Shown here piece by piece: positions 57,801 to 64,000 of a stretch of 64,000 nt of DNA; position 1 is the first letter of the stretch, and each line of letters starts with the position of its first letter. The notes below the pieces were generated by a model. The model was not told the DNA's origin. It was given only the letters and a program-made list of their open reading frames with translations, and made no database searches. The DNA lies in assembly GCA_002425225.1 (NCBI GenBank), contig DILV01000026.1, positions 180,695-244,694 on the forward strand, given 5' to 3'. The translations under genes were made by a program, and so were the position numbers. This DNA is from Thiothrix sp. UBA5583 (lineage in GTDB: Bacteria > Pseudomonadota > Gammaproteobacteria > Thiotrichales > Thiotrichaceae).

Positions 57801-60800
57801 TTCCGGCACTATCATTTGTGCGCACGGTCAGTATGTGGCTACCGGCAGCCAGATTGCTTCCGGGTGTACAAGCCCATGTACCGTTATTGGCTGTGGTAGC
57901 GCAGATAGTACCGCCACCCGCATCAAGTACCGTGATGGCTGTACCATTGGGAACATCAGTTGTACCACTCAGGTCAGGTGTGGTATCGCTGGTTTTGGCG
58001 ACATCATTTCCTGTAATGGCAGGGACAATGGTATCTACGCTGATATTGCGCGTTGCTTGGGTGGCTGCATTACCCGCAGCGTCTTGGACATCGGCGGTTA
58101 TTTGCAGAGCGCCTTCGGGGAGGGCATCTGCATCAGCGGCTGGAACGGTCACTGTCCACGAACCATTATTGACCGTGCCAGTATAGGTTTTGCCGTTGAG
58201 TTTGACGGTGACTGTTTGACCGTTTTCAGCATCTGTTGTGCCATTGATAGCCAGATTTGCCTGGGATTCGCTGGCATTCACTATGTCATCTGTTGCGACC
58301 GTGCTGATGGCAAGAACTGGCGGAGTATCATCCACGTTGGTGACATTGACAGTAATGATCTGTGTCGTGCAGGCGGAGAGGCTGTCGCAAGCCTTGATTT
58401 CTACCTTGTAGGCATTGTCGGTATTGGCATCGCCGGGTAATTCATAGTCGGGGGCGGCTTTGAAGGTAATTTCACCGGTTGCTGTATTCAGGTTGAACTT
58501 GCCTTCATCCGGGCTGTTGCTGGCACTGGCAGTGAAAGCATAGGTCAGACCACTACCTTCACTGCTGTTATCGTCACTACTTTCAACATTGAGGACTGCC
58601 GTGGTGTTTTCAGGAATATTGACACTATTGGCTGAGCTGATGGTCGGAGCACTGTTGGGGACGATTGTAACGCTCAGGATTTGTGTATCAATTTCACCGG
58701 TTGCATCCTTGACCTGTATGATTACGTCATATTGATTGTTTGCCCCATTGTCTTGTGGGCTGCTGATATTGGGGGGGGAAAGGAATTTCAGTTCCCCGGT
58801 ACTGCTGTTGATAGTGAACAGTGCGGCATCTGCCCCGCCTGTAATGCTCCAGGTCAGACCACCTCCATTTTCAGTTTCACCATCAGGGTCGGTGGCATTG
58901 TAATCCTGTACAGATGAGGTGCTGGTGCTGGTGAAGTTGACGGCATGGGTGTTGCCCCCGTTGCCGTTACTGATGGTTGGTGCGTGGTTGCCGAGAATAC
59001 GCCAGAAAACTTCTGCGCCACTATTGGGGTAGGTTGCCAGCAGGTCGGTAATACCCGCATTGGCAGGCCCCATTGCCAAATCATTGGTGTCGATGGCATC
59101 GTCCAGGCCGTCCCGGTCGGCATCTGTACCGTTTAAGGTAATGCCTGCTTCAATCAGGTCACTGGTTCCACCATTGTCGGAGTCTTGATCCAAATAGTCT
59201 GCGATGGTGTCGCTGTCCGTATCTACCGGGATGATGCCGGTATCGACGTTATAGGCTTTATCCAGACCGTTTGAATAGAACTGGAGTAATGGCGGAACAT
59301 AGCCAGCGGTCGTTTGCGCTTCGATATTGGTGGGAATGCCGTCACCATCATTATCCAGATCCAGCTCATCGACCAGCCCGTCACCATCGGAGTCGCCGTT
59401 AGTGCCGGACAGGGCTTTGGATACTTCTACCGAGTTGTAAATACCATCCCCGTCGGCGTCACAGTCCTGAATATTACGGATACCATCTCCATCCAGGTCG
59501 CCCAGGCTCATGTTGCCAGGTAGCAAATAGGATTCATCTACTTTTCCGCCAAAAACTGTCAAGCCAATAGGGGTCGTATTTTCAACGGTATAGACTTGCC
59601 CTGCGGCCAAAGTGATTTGTGTCCAGGATAAATCGGTTCCTGCAATGGCAGACCAGGTTGGGGGACTGGATGGTGCTGCGCCATTGATAGTGAGGTTGGC
59701 GGTATCCGTCGTGGGGGAAACGATCAGGAGATTGTTGCTGAAATTGGGTTGTGCTTTGAAAATGTGTTTTTTAAGCCACATGGCACGGGAAGGAACCATG
59801 CCAAATGACGGGTCAAAACCGGGGCCGGTAGCGCCGTTGATCTGGTTGCCTGTGGAGTATTGTGCAACCTGGATTTTTTTTCCATTGGTCGTGTAATGCT
59901 CAACCTGGGTGGGATTGGCAATTGCCGAACCCGTCCAGTATTGGCCTGCATTCAAAGTGGCAACCAGTGTCCCGTTTTTGAAAACCTGGGTATTGTCTTC
60001 CGCTGCGATTACACGGGTCATTTGCCCGTCTGCTGCCAGTGGTGGCACAACGTATTCCACATCCCAGTCGGGTGTTGCCAGCATTTGTTCGACCAGATGA
60101 TCGCATGTACCTGTTCCAGTAGGTACGTTAGCGCAGTCAACACTGCCCATGACGGCCACCGGTTTGTCGCTTTGAACCCGAGTGCCTGTCAGGTCACCGC
60201 CTGAAGGATGAAAAATGGAATAAACCTGCCCTTTGTTGATGGTCACATTTTCAGGTGAACCACCTGGGCGTGTTACGGTAATGGCGGTGTTATCCTGGCT
60301 GGCAACAATAGCCGCCTGGGATGGATAGTTCCAACTGCCACTATACAAACCGTTGTAACTGATAACGTAATAGTCTTTTCCCAAACCAACGGTAGGATAA
60401 GCTAGGAATCCATCCGTTGTATATTGTTGTTCGCTGATGATATAGGTCAGCACGTCATCGTTGCTGGTAATATGCAATCCTTTATTGAGAGTGACCTGGT
60501 TGCCAGAAACCTGACTGGTAGCCGCGATGGTAGTTTCATAGAACCCACCCGCAGGAATGGTGAAGCTGATCGCAGCAAAGCTGTTGTCAGCGATGCTGAT
60601 AGTCCCTGTGGTTCCTGCTTTGCCGACCAGATTGAGGTGGATGATGGGATCACCGTTACCGCTCTGTCTGGGGATGGCAACCCAGTATTCACGTCCTCCT
60701 GCCGCTACATAGCCTTCGCAATTGTTATCGGCATAAGTGGCAGGTGAGGCGAGCAACATCAAGGATAAACAAAGTAAAGGTGCTTGCAGGACTGTGCGGG

Positions 60801-60816
60801 ATTTAAGCAGGTGCAT
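54874..60816 (-). CDS. giant surface protein with IgGFc-binding-like domain, cadherin/Ig, TSP3 and C-module
   Basis: The 1980-residue protein has a signal peptide (ending ATYAD). An N-terminal domain (about 30-440) resembles the IgGFc-binding N-terminal family of bacterial and animal surface proteins: GREYWVAIPRQSGNGDP, YYVISYNGLYSGSW, KPVAVMGSVDC, WDVEYVVPPLA. Next is a TSP3 block (about 445-640), a set of cadherin-like repeats and two Ig-like domains (about 640-1160), more TSP3 (about 1160-1725), and the shared C-module (about 1725-1980, [45 protein letters not shown]). AGGGGA lies before the ATG. It is the most upstream gene of the surface cluster and the largest protein of the window. A host-free role such as matrix binding seems likelier than antibody binding. 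Confidence 0.9.
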   Translation of the reverse strand: MHLLKSRTVLQAPLLCLSLMLLASPATYADNNCEGYVAAGGREYWVAIPRQSGNGDPIIHLNLVGKAGTTGTISIADNSFAAISFTIPAGGFYETTIAATSQVSGNQVTLNKGLHITSNDDVLTYIISEQQYTTDGFLAYPTVGLGKDYYVISYNGLYSGSWNYPSQAAIVASQDNTAITVTRPGGSPENVTINKGQVYSIFHPSGGDLTGTRVQSDKPVAVMGSVDCANVPTGTGTCDHLVEQMLATPDWDVEYVVPPLAADGQMTRVIAAEDNTQVFKNGTLVATLNAGQYWTGSAIANPTQVEHYTTNGKKIQVAQYSTGNQINGATGPGFDPSFGMVPSRAMWLKKHIFKAQPNFSNNLLIVSPTTDTANLTINGAAPSSPPTWSAIAGTDLSWTQITLAAGQVYTVENTTPIGLTVFGGKVDESYLLPGNMSLGDLDGDGIRNIQDCDADGDGIYNSVEVSKALSGTNGDSDGDGLVDELDLDNDGDGIPTNIEAQTTAGYVPPLLQFYSNGLDKAYNVDTGIIPVDTDSDTIADYLDQDSDNGGTSDLIEAGITLNGTDADRDGLDDAIDTNDLAMGPANAGITDLLATYPNSGAEVFWRILGNHAPTISNGNGGNTHAVNFTSTSTSSVQDYNATDPDGETENGGGLTWSITGGADAALFTINSSTGELKFLSPPNISSPQDNGANNQYDVIIQVKDATGEIDTQILSVTIVPNSAPTISSANSVNIPENTTAVLNVESSDDNSSEGSGLTYAFTASASNSPDEGKFNLNTATGEITFKAAPDYELPGDANTDNAYKVEIKACDSLSACTTQIITVNVTNVDDTPPVLAISTVATDDIVNASESQANLAINGTTDAENGQTVTVKLNGKTYTGTVNNGSWTVTVPAADADALPEGALQITADVQDAAGNAATQATRNISVDTIVPAITGNDVAKTSDTTPDLSGTTDVPNGTAITVLDAGGGTICATTANNGTWACTPGSNLAAGSHILTVRTNDSAGNTGSDDFTVAINALPVISSNGGGATATLQMPEKTTRVTDVDASDADAGDQLAYSITGGADAALFQIDSTTGVLVFKAAPVYVNGGDNTYEITVKVDDGNGGSDTQTLTVEVLKDTDLDGVADINDADLDGDGIPNTTEGTTDTDGDGIQNQWDLDSDGDGIPDNIEAQTTTGFKAPSGVDANKDGIDDAYGTGLVPVDTENDGKKDYLDTDSENTGGDDNTESDVPVLSGVDADKDGLDDTIDTDDTGFGPANAGITDPLATYPKTGTEVNWRVPNTPPVFTSPTAATFNENSTAVVQNVEVTDDKNSEAASGIGYSIVGSDDDARFTIDAKTGDIKFKLTPDYENPADKNKDNAYILTVKACDMEGGCSQQTITINLIDVDEDNDNDGLMDSKEAELGTDRWNPDTDGDGLKDGEEVNTLKTDPLKADTDGDGLSDGDEVLKSKTDPLKADTDGDGVNDGAEVGADPATPVDSDADGTADAFDTDDDNDGILTKDEAPDANGDLNPDDARNTDGDLLPDYLDNEDDGDGVLTKYEDPAGKRDTDKDGILDYLDDDDDNDGLLTEYEQADPNKDGNPADQRDTDKDGVADWLDTDDDGDGVLTKHEMADKDGNGNPTDATDTDGDGKFNWLDVDDDNDGILTKYEKPDANSDGNPADAQDTDIDSKPDYLDTDDDGDSKLTKDEKADKNADGNPVDAYDADADGIPSYLDPSEVPTVVLHIRGFLQGAYSTSDQLMRDDLRKLNLIPSAQPYTDVNTSLGYTGTEVLAPSVLAVTGSDAPVDWVVVEIRDKTTPKTVVARAAALLQRDGDVADPLTNEAKLRIPNVTEGQYYLSLRHRNHLGVTTKDAMLLSPTLTVADFTLPSQTVMGSNARLGNGTVSLMWAGEANNSDSVIANGPGNDTNVVLGTVLMHPTNLLVNSNFRLSGYFATDLNLDGTTLYAGPGNDINLLLGNVLLHPANSLMAANYIVNGSVPK

Positions 60817-60998
60817 GAGTGGAAGTCCCCTGATAATTGTTATAAGTCAGTATTTTTCGGAGATTTTTATTTTGAGATTTATTATTTACTCTTCGTCATT
60901 ATAACGGGCGCGTTTGTCAGGAATGAACTTTCTTCTGACAAATGGCATTCGATAAAAAGTGAGGAATTGCTTGATGGCGGTGGCAAGATTGTGGGATG

Positions 60999-61007
60999 TG
61001 CTACAAT
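60999..61007 (+). promoter_or_regulatory. extended -10 promoter for the thioredoxin gene
   Basis: TGCTACAAT is an extended -10 (TG, one base, TACAAT) with no good -35 box. It would start transcription near 61014, 27 bp before the ATG. It lies in the 224-bp divergent gap between the 1980-residue gene and the thioredoxin gene, where nothing else is recognisable. Confidence 0.4.
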
Positions 61008-61040
61008 GCCTGCACTCAGGCTAAACAATAATGGATTGCA

Positions 61041-61577
61041 ATGGAATCAAATACATTGGGGAACAAAGGGCAAGCCAGAAAACGACGCTGGCTACGCTGG
61101 TTACTCGAAGCTCTTATCATCATAGCCATTATCTTCGCGGTACGTACCTGGCAGCAGCGCGGGATGCTGGATGGAGAAGCCCCCGATTTTGAACATGCTG
61201 CTCTCAGCGGCGAAACCATCCGTCTTGATAGTTACCGGGGCAAGCCAGTGCTGCTGCATTTCTGGGCGAGTTGGTGTCCCATGTGTGAAATGGAACAGGG
61301 CAGCATTTCCGCCATCAGTGAGGACTGGCCAGTCCTCACCATTGCCTTCCAATCAGGGGGTGAGGAAGAGGTGGCGCGTTACATGGAACGCAAAGGCATT
61401 GCCCACTGGGTCACGCTGGTGGACGAAAGTGGTGATTTGTCTGCCAAATATGGCATCCGTGGCGTACCAACCAGTTATGTGCTGGATGAAGAGGGGACAA
61501 TCCGCTTCCGCGAAGTGGGTTTGACTTCGGGTTGGGGCTTGCGTCTGCGCTTGTGGTTGGCTGATTGGCTGGTTTAA
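61041..61577 (+). CDS. membrane-anchored TlpA/ScsD-like thioredoxin
   Basis: This 178-residue bitopic protein has a basic N-terminus (KRRWLRW), one membrane helix (about 20-36) and a periplasmic thioredoxin domain with WASWCPMC (Cys79, Cys82) and the cis-Pro loop GVPTSYVL. The motif and size resemble DsbE/ScsD-type reductases or oxidases that handle disulfides or cytochrome maturation. It neighbours the disulfide-rich surface proteins but is divergent from them, so a functional link is speculative. Confidence 0.88.
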   Translation: MESNTLGNKGQARKRRWLRWLLEALIIIAIIFAVRTWQQRGMLDGEAPDFEHAALSGETIRLDSYRGKPVLLHFWASWCPMCEMEQGSISAISEDWPVLTIAFQSGGEEEVARYMERKGIAHWVTLVDESGDLSAKYGIRGVPTSYVLDEEGTIRFREVGLTSGWGLRLRLWLADWLV

Positions 61578-61671
61578 CGGGTTAAATCGCCCAGCAGGCG
61601 GTGAATGGCGCAATAGCACCGGCATTCGGCTACAATGCAGCGCAATATTGTCTTGGATGGCAGGTATCGAG

Positions 61672-62607
61672 ATGGCTGAGGAACAAAACAAATCCGGGCA
61701 ACGCTGGAAGCTGGTGTTGTCATGGTTGATCCTGATTCTGTTTGTGATTGGTGTCGAATACTGGCTTGGCTGGCAAACGGTGCTGGAGCCGTGGCTGGCA
61801 TTCAGTTGGACACAAGGGCTGGTAGCGCTAGCCTTGCTGGTACTTAGCTACGCATTGCGGGCGTGGCGCATGTACGATTATTTCCCGCAATTCCTCACCG
61901 GGCAGTGGCTGCAAACCTGGCGGCTGATGCTGATCCATAATGTTCTCAACAACCTGCTGCCTGCCCGTGCGGGTGAGGTCAGTTTTCCCGTGTTGATGAA
62001 ACGCTATTTCGGGGTGGGGTATGCGCATTCGGTCTCTGCGCTGGTGTGGTTCCGGGTGCTGGATTTGCATACGGTGCTGAGTTTCGCCCTTTATCCTTTG
62101 CTGGTCGTGACGCCATTGAAACGACTGGCAGTGCCGATCATGCTGGTATGGATGGTGTTGCCGGTGCTTGTGTATGTATTGCGCAACCGTATCGAAGTGG
62201 CATTTGCAGGCAAGGACGGCAAACTCAGCGAACTGGCGCAAAAAGCCATGTATGGTCTGCCTGATGGCTGGGGGGCGTTCTGGCGCAGTTGGCTCATGAC
62301 CTGGGCGAACTGGCTGGTGAAACTGGTAACGCTGGCGTGGTTGCTGGGGCAATTCCTGCCGGATGTGAGCTGGAACATGCTGCTGACCAGTGTGGTGGCA
62401 GGCGAGTTGACCAGTGTGTTGCCAGTACATGCGCCAGGTGGTTTCGGTACGTATGAAGGCGGCATGGTGACTGCTCTGTTGCCAGTGGTCAATGCGCAGG
62501 CGGCAACCATCGGTGCGGTGAATGTGCATTTGTTTATTCTTGGTTCCTCGCTGCTTGGCGGGTTGATTGGCTGGCTGATTCCATTAAAAGACAACAACAA
62601 TGTTTAA
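61672..62607 (+). CDS. YbhN/UPF0104-type lysylphosphatidylglycerol-synthase-like membrane protein
   Basis: The 311-residue multi-pass protein has about eight membrane segments and family features: NNLLPARAGEVSFPVLMKRY and a C-terminal LPVHAPGGFGTYEGG motif. These are typical of the lysylphosphatidylglycerol synthase transmembrane family without the catalytic domain, proposed to move lipids. The ATG at 61672 follows a modest AGG; alternatives are the ATG at 61657 and a TTG at 61648. It overlaps the GT39 gene by 8 bp, which suggests a shared lipid-linked glycan function. Confidence 0.85.
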   Translation: MAEEQNKSGQRWKLVLSWLILILFVIGVEYWLGWQTVLEPWLAFSWTQGLVALALLVLSYALRAWRMYDYFPQFLTGQWLQTWRLMLIHNVLNNLLPARAGEVSFPVLMKRYFGVGYAHSVSALVWFRVLDLHTVLSFALYPLLVVTPLKRLAVPIMLVWMVLPVLVYVLRNRIEVAFAGKDGKLSELAQKAMYGLPDGWGAFWRSWLMTWANWLVKLVTLAWLLGQFLPDVSWNMLLTSVVAGELTSVLPVHAPGGFGTYEGGMVTALLPVVNAQAATIGAVNVHLFILGSSLLGGLIGWLIPLKDNNNV

Positions 62608-64000
62608 AATGTTAAAAGGTGAGCTGGGGCTGCTCATTCTGTTGATTCTGCTGGTGACGCTTTATCGGGCGTGGATGGTGGCGAGCAGTGGCCTGAACCT
62701 GTTTGTGGATGAGGCACAATACTGGTACTGGGCACAGCATCTGGACTGGGGCTATTACTCCAAGCCGCCTGTGATTGCCGCCATTATCGCCGCTACTACT
62801 TCGGTTTGTGGTGACAGCGAATTTTGCGTGCGTTCCGGTAGCCTGCTGTTTTACCCGCTGAGTACGCTGGTATTGTTTCTGCTGGCACGGCGGCTGTTTG
62901 GGGCTACCACGGCGCTGATGGCTGCTGTACTGTTTCTGACCCTGCCTGCGGTGAGTTTGTCTTCCACCCTGATTTCCACGGATGTTGCGCTGTTTTTCTG
63001 CTGGACACTGGCGTTGTATGCATTCGTGCGGGTGTTGGCAAGCAATGCCTGGGGCGACTGGCTGTTGCTGGGGCTGGCGATTGGGGTGGGAATGCTGAGC
63101 AAGTATACGATGGGAATCTTTTTCGTATCCGCGTTGTTGTATGCGTTGTTTGCTCAGCGGTTGGACTTGTTGCGCAATGTGCGGGCATGGGTGGCGGTGT
63201 TGCTGGCTGCGCTGATTTTTGCGCCAAACCTGTGGTGGAACTGGCAGCACGATTTCCCTACCTTCCAGCATACGGCAGAAATTGCCGAGATTGGTTCCGG
63301 TCTGCATTGGGATGGGCTGGCGGATTTTCTGGGGGGGCAGTTCGGGGTCTTTGGCTTGCTGTTGTTTCCGCTGTTTGTGTGGGCAGCCTTTGCCTGGCGT
63401 GGGCCACACAAGGTGTTGTTACTGAGTTTTGCCTTACCGTTTTTGCTGGTGATCAGCCTGCAAGCGCTGCTGGGGTATGCGAATGCCAACTGGGCAGCCC
63501 CTACCTATGTGGCGGCAACCCTGCTGGTGGTGGTTTGGTTGCAGGGGCGTGGGCGCTGGTTTGCGTTGGCATTACTGTTGAATGTGTTGCTGGGGTTGCT
63601 GGTTTATCACCCTGCGCCTTTGAACCAGTGGCTTGATACTGACCTGCACAAGCGTCTCAAGGGCTGGCAGCAGGTGGGGGAGCAGTTTCATGCCATCCAA
63701 CGCCAGTACCCTGATGCCATTCTGCTGGCAAGCGACCGCAATATCCTGAGCGAATTTGCTTACTACGTGCAGCCGGAAGGCTTGCGTGGCACAAGCTGGA
63801 ATCCGGGTCAGTTGTTGCGCCATCACTACGATCTGGTGACGCGGCTGGACGACAAAATCGGCAAGGATTTTCTGTTCGTTACACCGGGTGGCTTGCCTGC
63901 GGATATGGTCGTTCATTTTGCCAACACACAGTCTGTGGGCGGTTTGCACGCAACGATTCACGCCAAATACCGGCTGGATTATCAGGTGTACCTGCTGCGT
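62600..64000 (+). CDS. GT39-family glycosyltransferase (ArnT/PMT-like), truncated by window end
   Basis: An open frame of 467 codons runs from the ATG at 62600 to the window edge with no stop. The first luminal loop after the first helix has the GT39 signature VDEAQYWYWAQHLDWGYYSK followed by PPV, with Asp37-Glu38 as the catalytic acidic pair. About nine more hydrophobic segments follow, with an LSKYTMGIF stretch typical of the family. GT39 enzymes transfer sugars from polyprenyl phosphate to lipid A, protein or glycans in the periplasm. The coupling to a YbhN-type gene suggests envelope glycan modification. The C-terminus is missing here only because of the window. Confidence 0.88.
   Translation, partial: MFKMLKGELGLLILLILLVTLYRAWMVASSGLNLFVDEAQYWYWAQHLDWGYYSKPPVIAAIIAATTSVCGDSEFCVRSGSLLFYPLSTLVLFLLARRLFGATTALMAAVLFLTLPAVSLSSTLISTDVALFFCWTLALYAFVRVLASNAWGDWLLLGLAIGVGMLSKYTMGIFFVSALLYALFAQRLDLLRNVRAWVAVLLAALIFAPNLWWNWQHDFPTFQHTAEIAEIGSGLHWDGLADFLGGQFGVFGLLLFPLFVWAAFAWRGPHKVLLLSFALPFLLVISLQALLGYANANWAAPTYVAATLLVVVWLQGRGRWFALALLLNVLLGLLVYHPAPLNQWLDTDLHKRLKGWQQVGEQFHAIQRQYPDAILLASDRNILSEFAYYVQPEGLRGTSWNPGQLLRHHYDLVTRLDDKIGKDFLFVTPGGLPADMVVHFANTQSVGGLHATIHAKYRLDYQVYLLR

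Noticed and set aside
57298..58440. A 380-codon plus-strand frame
   Set aside because: It is antisense to the Ig-like and cadherin-like domains of the 1980-residue protein, with no recognisable domain of its own.
59480..60816. Evidence for pathogenicity from an IgGFc-binding-like domain
   Set aside because: The domain occurs in many environmental bacteria and animals; nothing else in the window suggests host interaction.
62612..63409. A 265-codon minus-strand frame rich in Gln, His and Pro
   Set aside because: It is the antisense of the hydrophobic GT39 gene, whose sense frame has a clear family signature and runs open to the window end.

Overview
The window reads as chromosome of a gammaproteobacterium. 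It carries mreBCD, surE-pcm, Hsp33, PilU, RsuA, YciA, gatCAB and the AmgK-MurU muramate salvage pair. The mix of type IV pilus machinery, very large Sec-exported calcium-binding surface proteins, and proteases with GlyGly-CTERM and IPTL-CTERM tails would suit a Thiothrix-like member of the Thiotrichales. That placement is inference from gene content; no rRNA or tRNA lies in the window. I saw no insertion sequence, prophage or CRISPR array.

Layout. 0-5 kb: a leftward queuosine operon (unknown gene, queC, a triple-domain queD), a rightward amgK-murU pair, and a leftward folE2. 5-8 kb: mreB-mreC-mreD leftward. 8-13.3 kb: hslO, a flavodoxin-fold quinone reductase and an alpha/beta hydrolase rightward, then a tandem pair of lysozyme-like lipoproteins and a membrane protein leftward. 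13.3-16.5 kb: amidotransferase genes in the order gatA-gatB-gatC. 16.6-24.2 kb: a 1176-residue surface protein, two tandem mltA paralogues and a coiled-coil membrane protein. 24.2-34.6 kb: mostly housekeeping genes (aldose dehydrogenase, yciA, metallopeptidase, argS, pilU, rsuA, ilvA, rpiA) with one brnTA toxin-antitoxin module. 34.5-39 kb: two reprolysin-like metalloproteases with GlyGly-CTERM tails around a small lipoprotein. 39-42.4 kb: smr, surE-pcm, a LysM lipoprotein and a TlpA-like thioredoxin. 42.7-60.8 kb: five consecutive leftward genes for secreted or surface proteins. 61-64 kb: a membrane-anchored thioredoxin, a YbhN-type membrane protein and a GT39 glycosyltransferase cut by the window edge.

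The most unusual part is the 18 kb run of surface-protein genes. The three largest proteins of the run, plus the 1176-residue protein 25 kb away, end in the same roughly 250-residue C-terminal module with two DxNxDG-like loops. A second module of about 165 residues occurs twice in one protein, once at the front of another, and alone as a 193-residue secreted protein. Between these ends lie TSP3 calcium-binding repeats, cadherin-like and Ig-like domains, an IgGFc-binding-like domain and a disulfide-linked beta-propeller. This suggests a calcium-stabilised adhesin or matrix system, possibly for holdfast, sheath or rosette formation; the function is inferred.

Other recurring themes are tandem duplication (lipoproteins, MltA, proteases, adhesins), dense packing with start/stop overlaps, and two sites matching the FNR consensus with a -10-like hexamer at or near the class II spacing.
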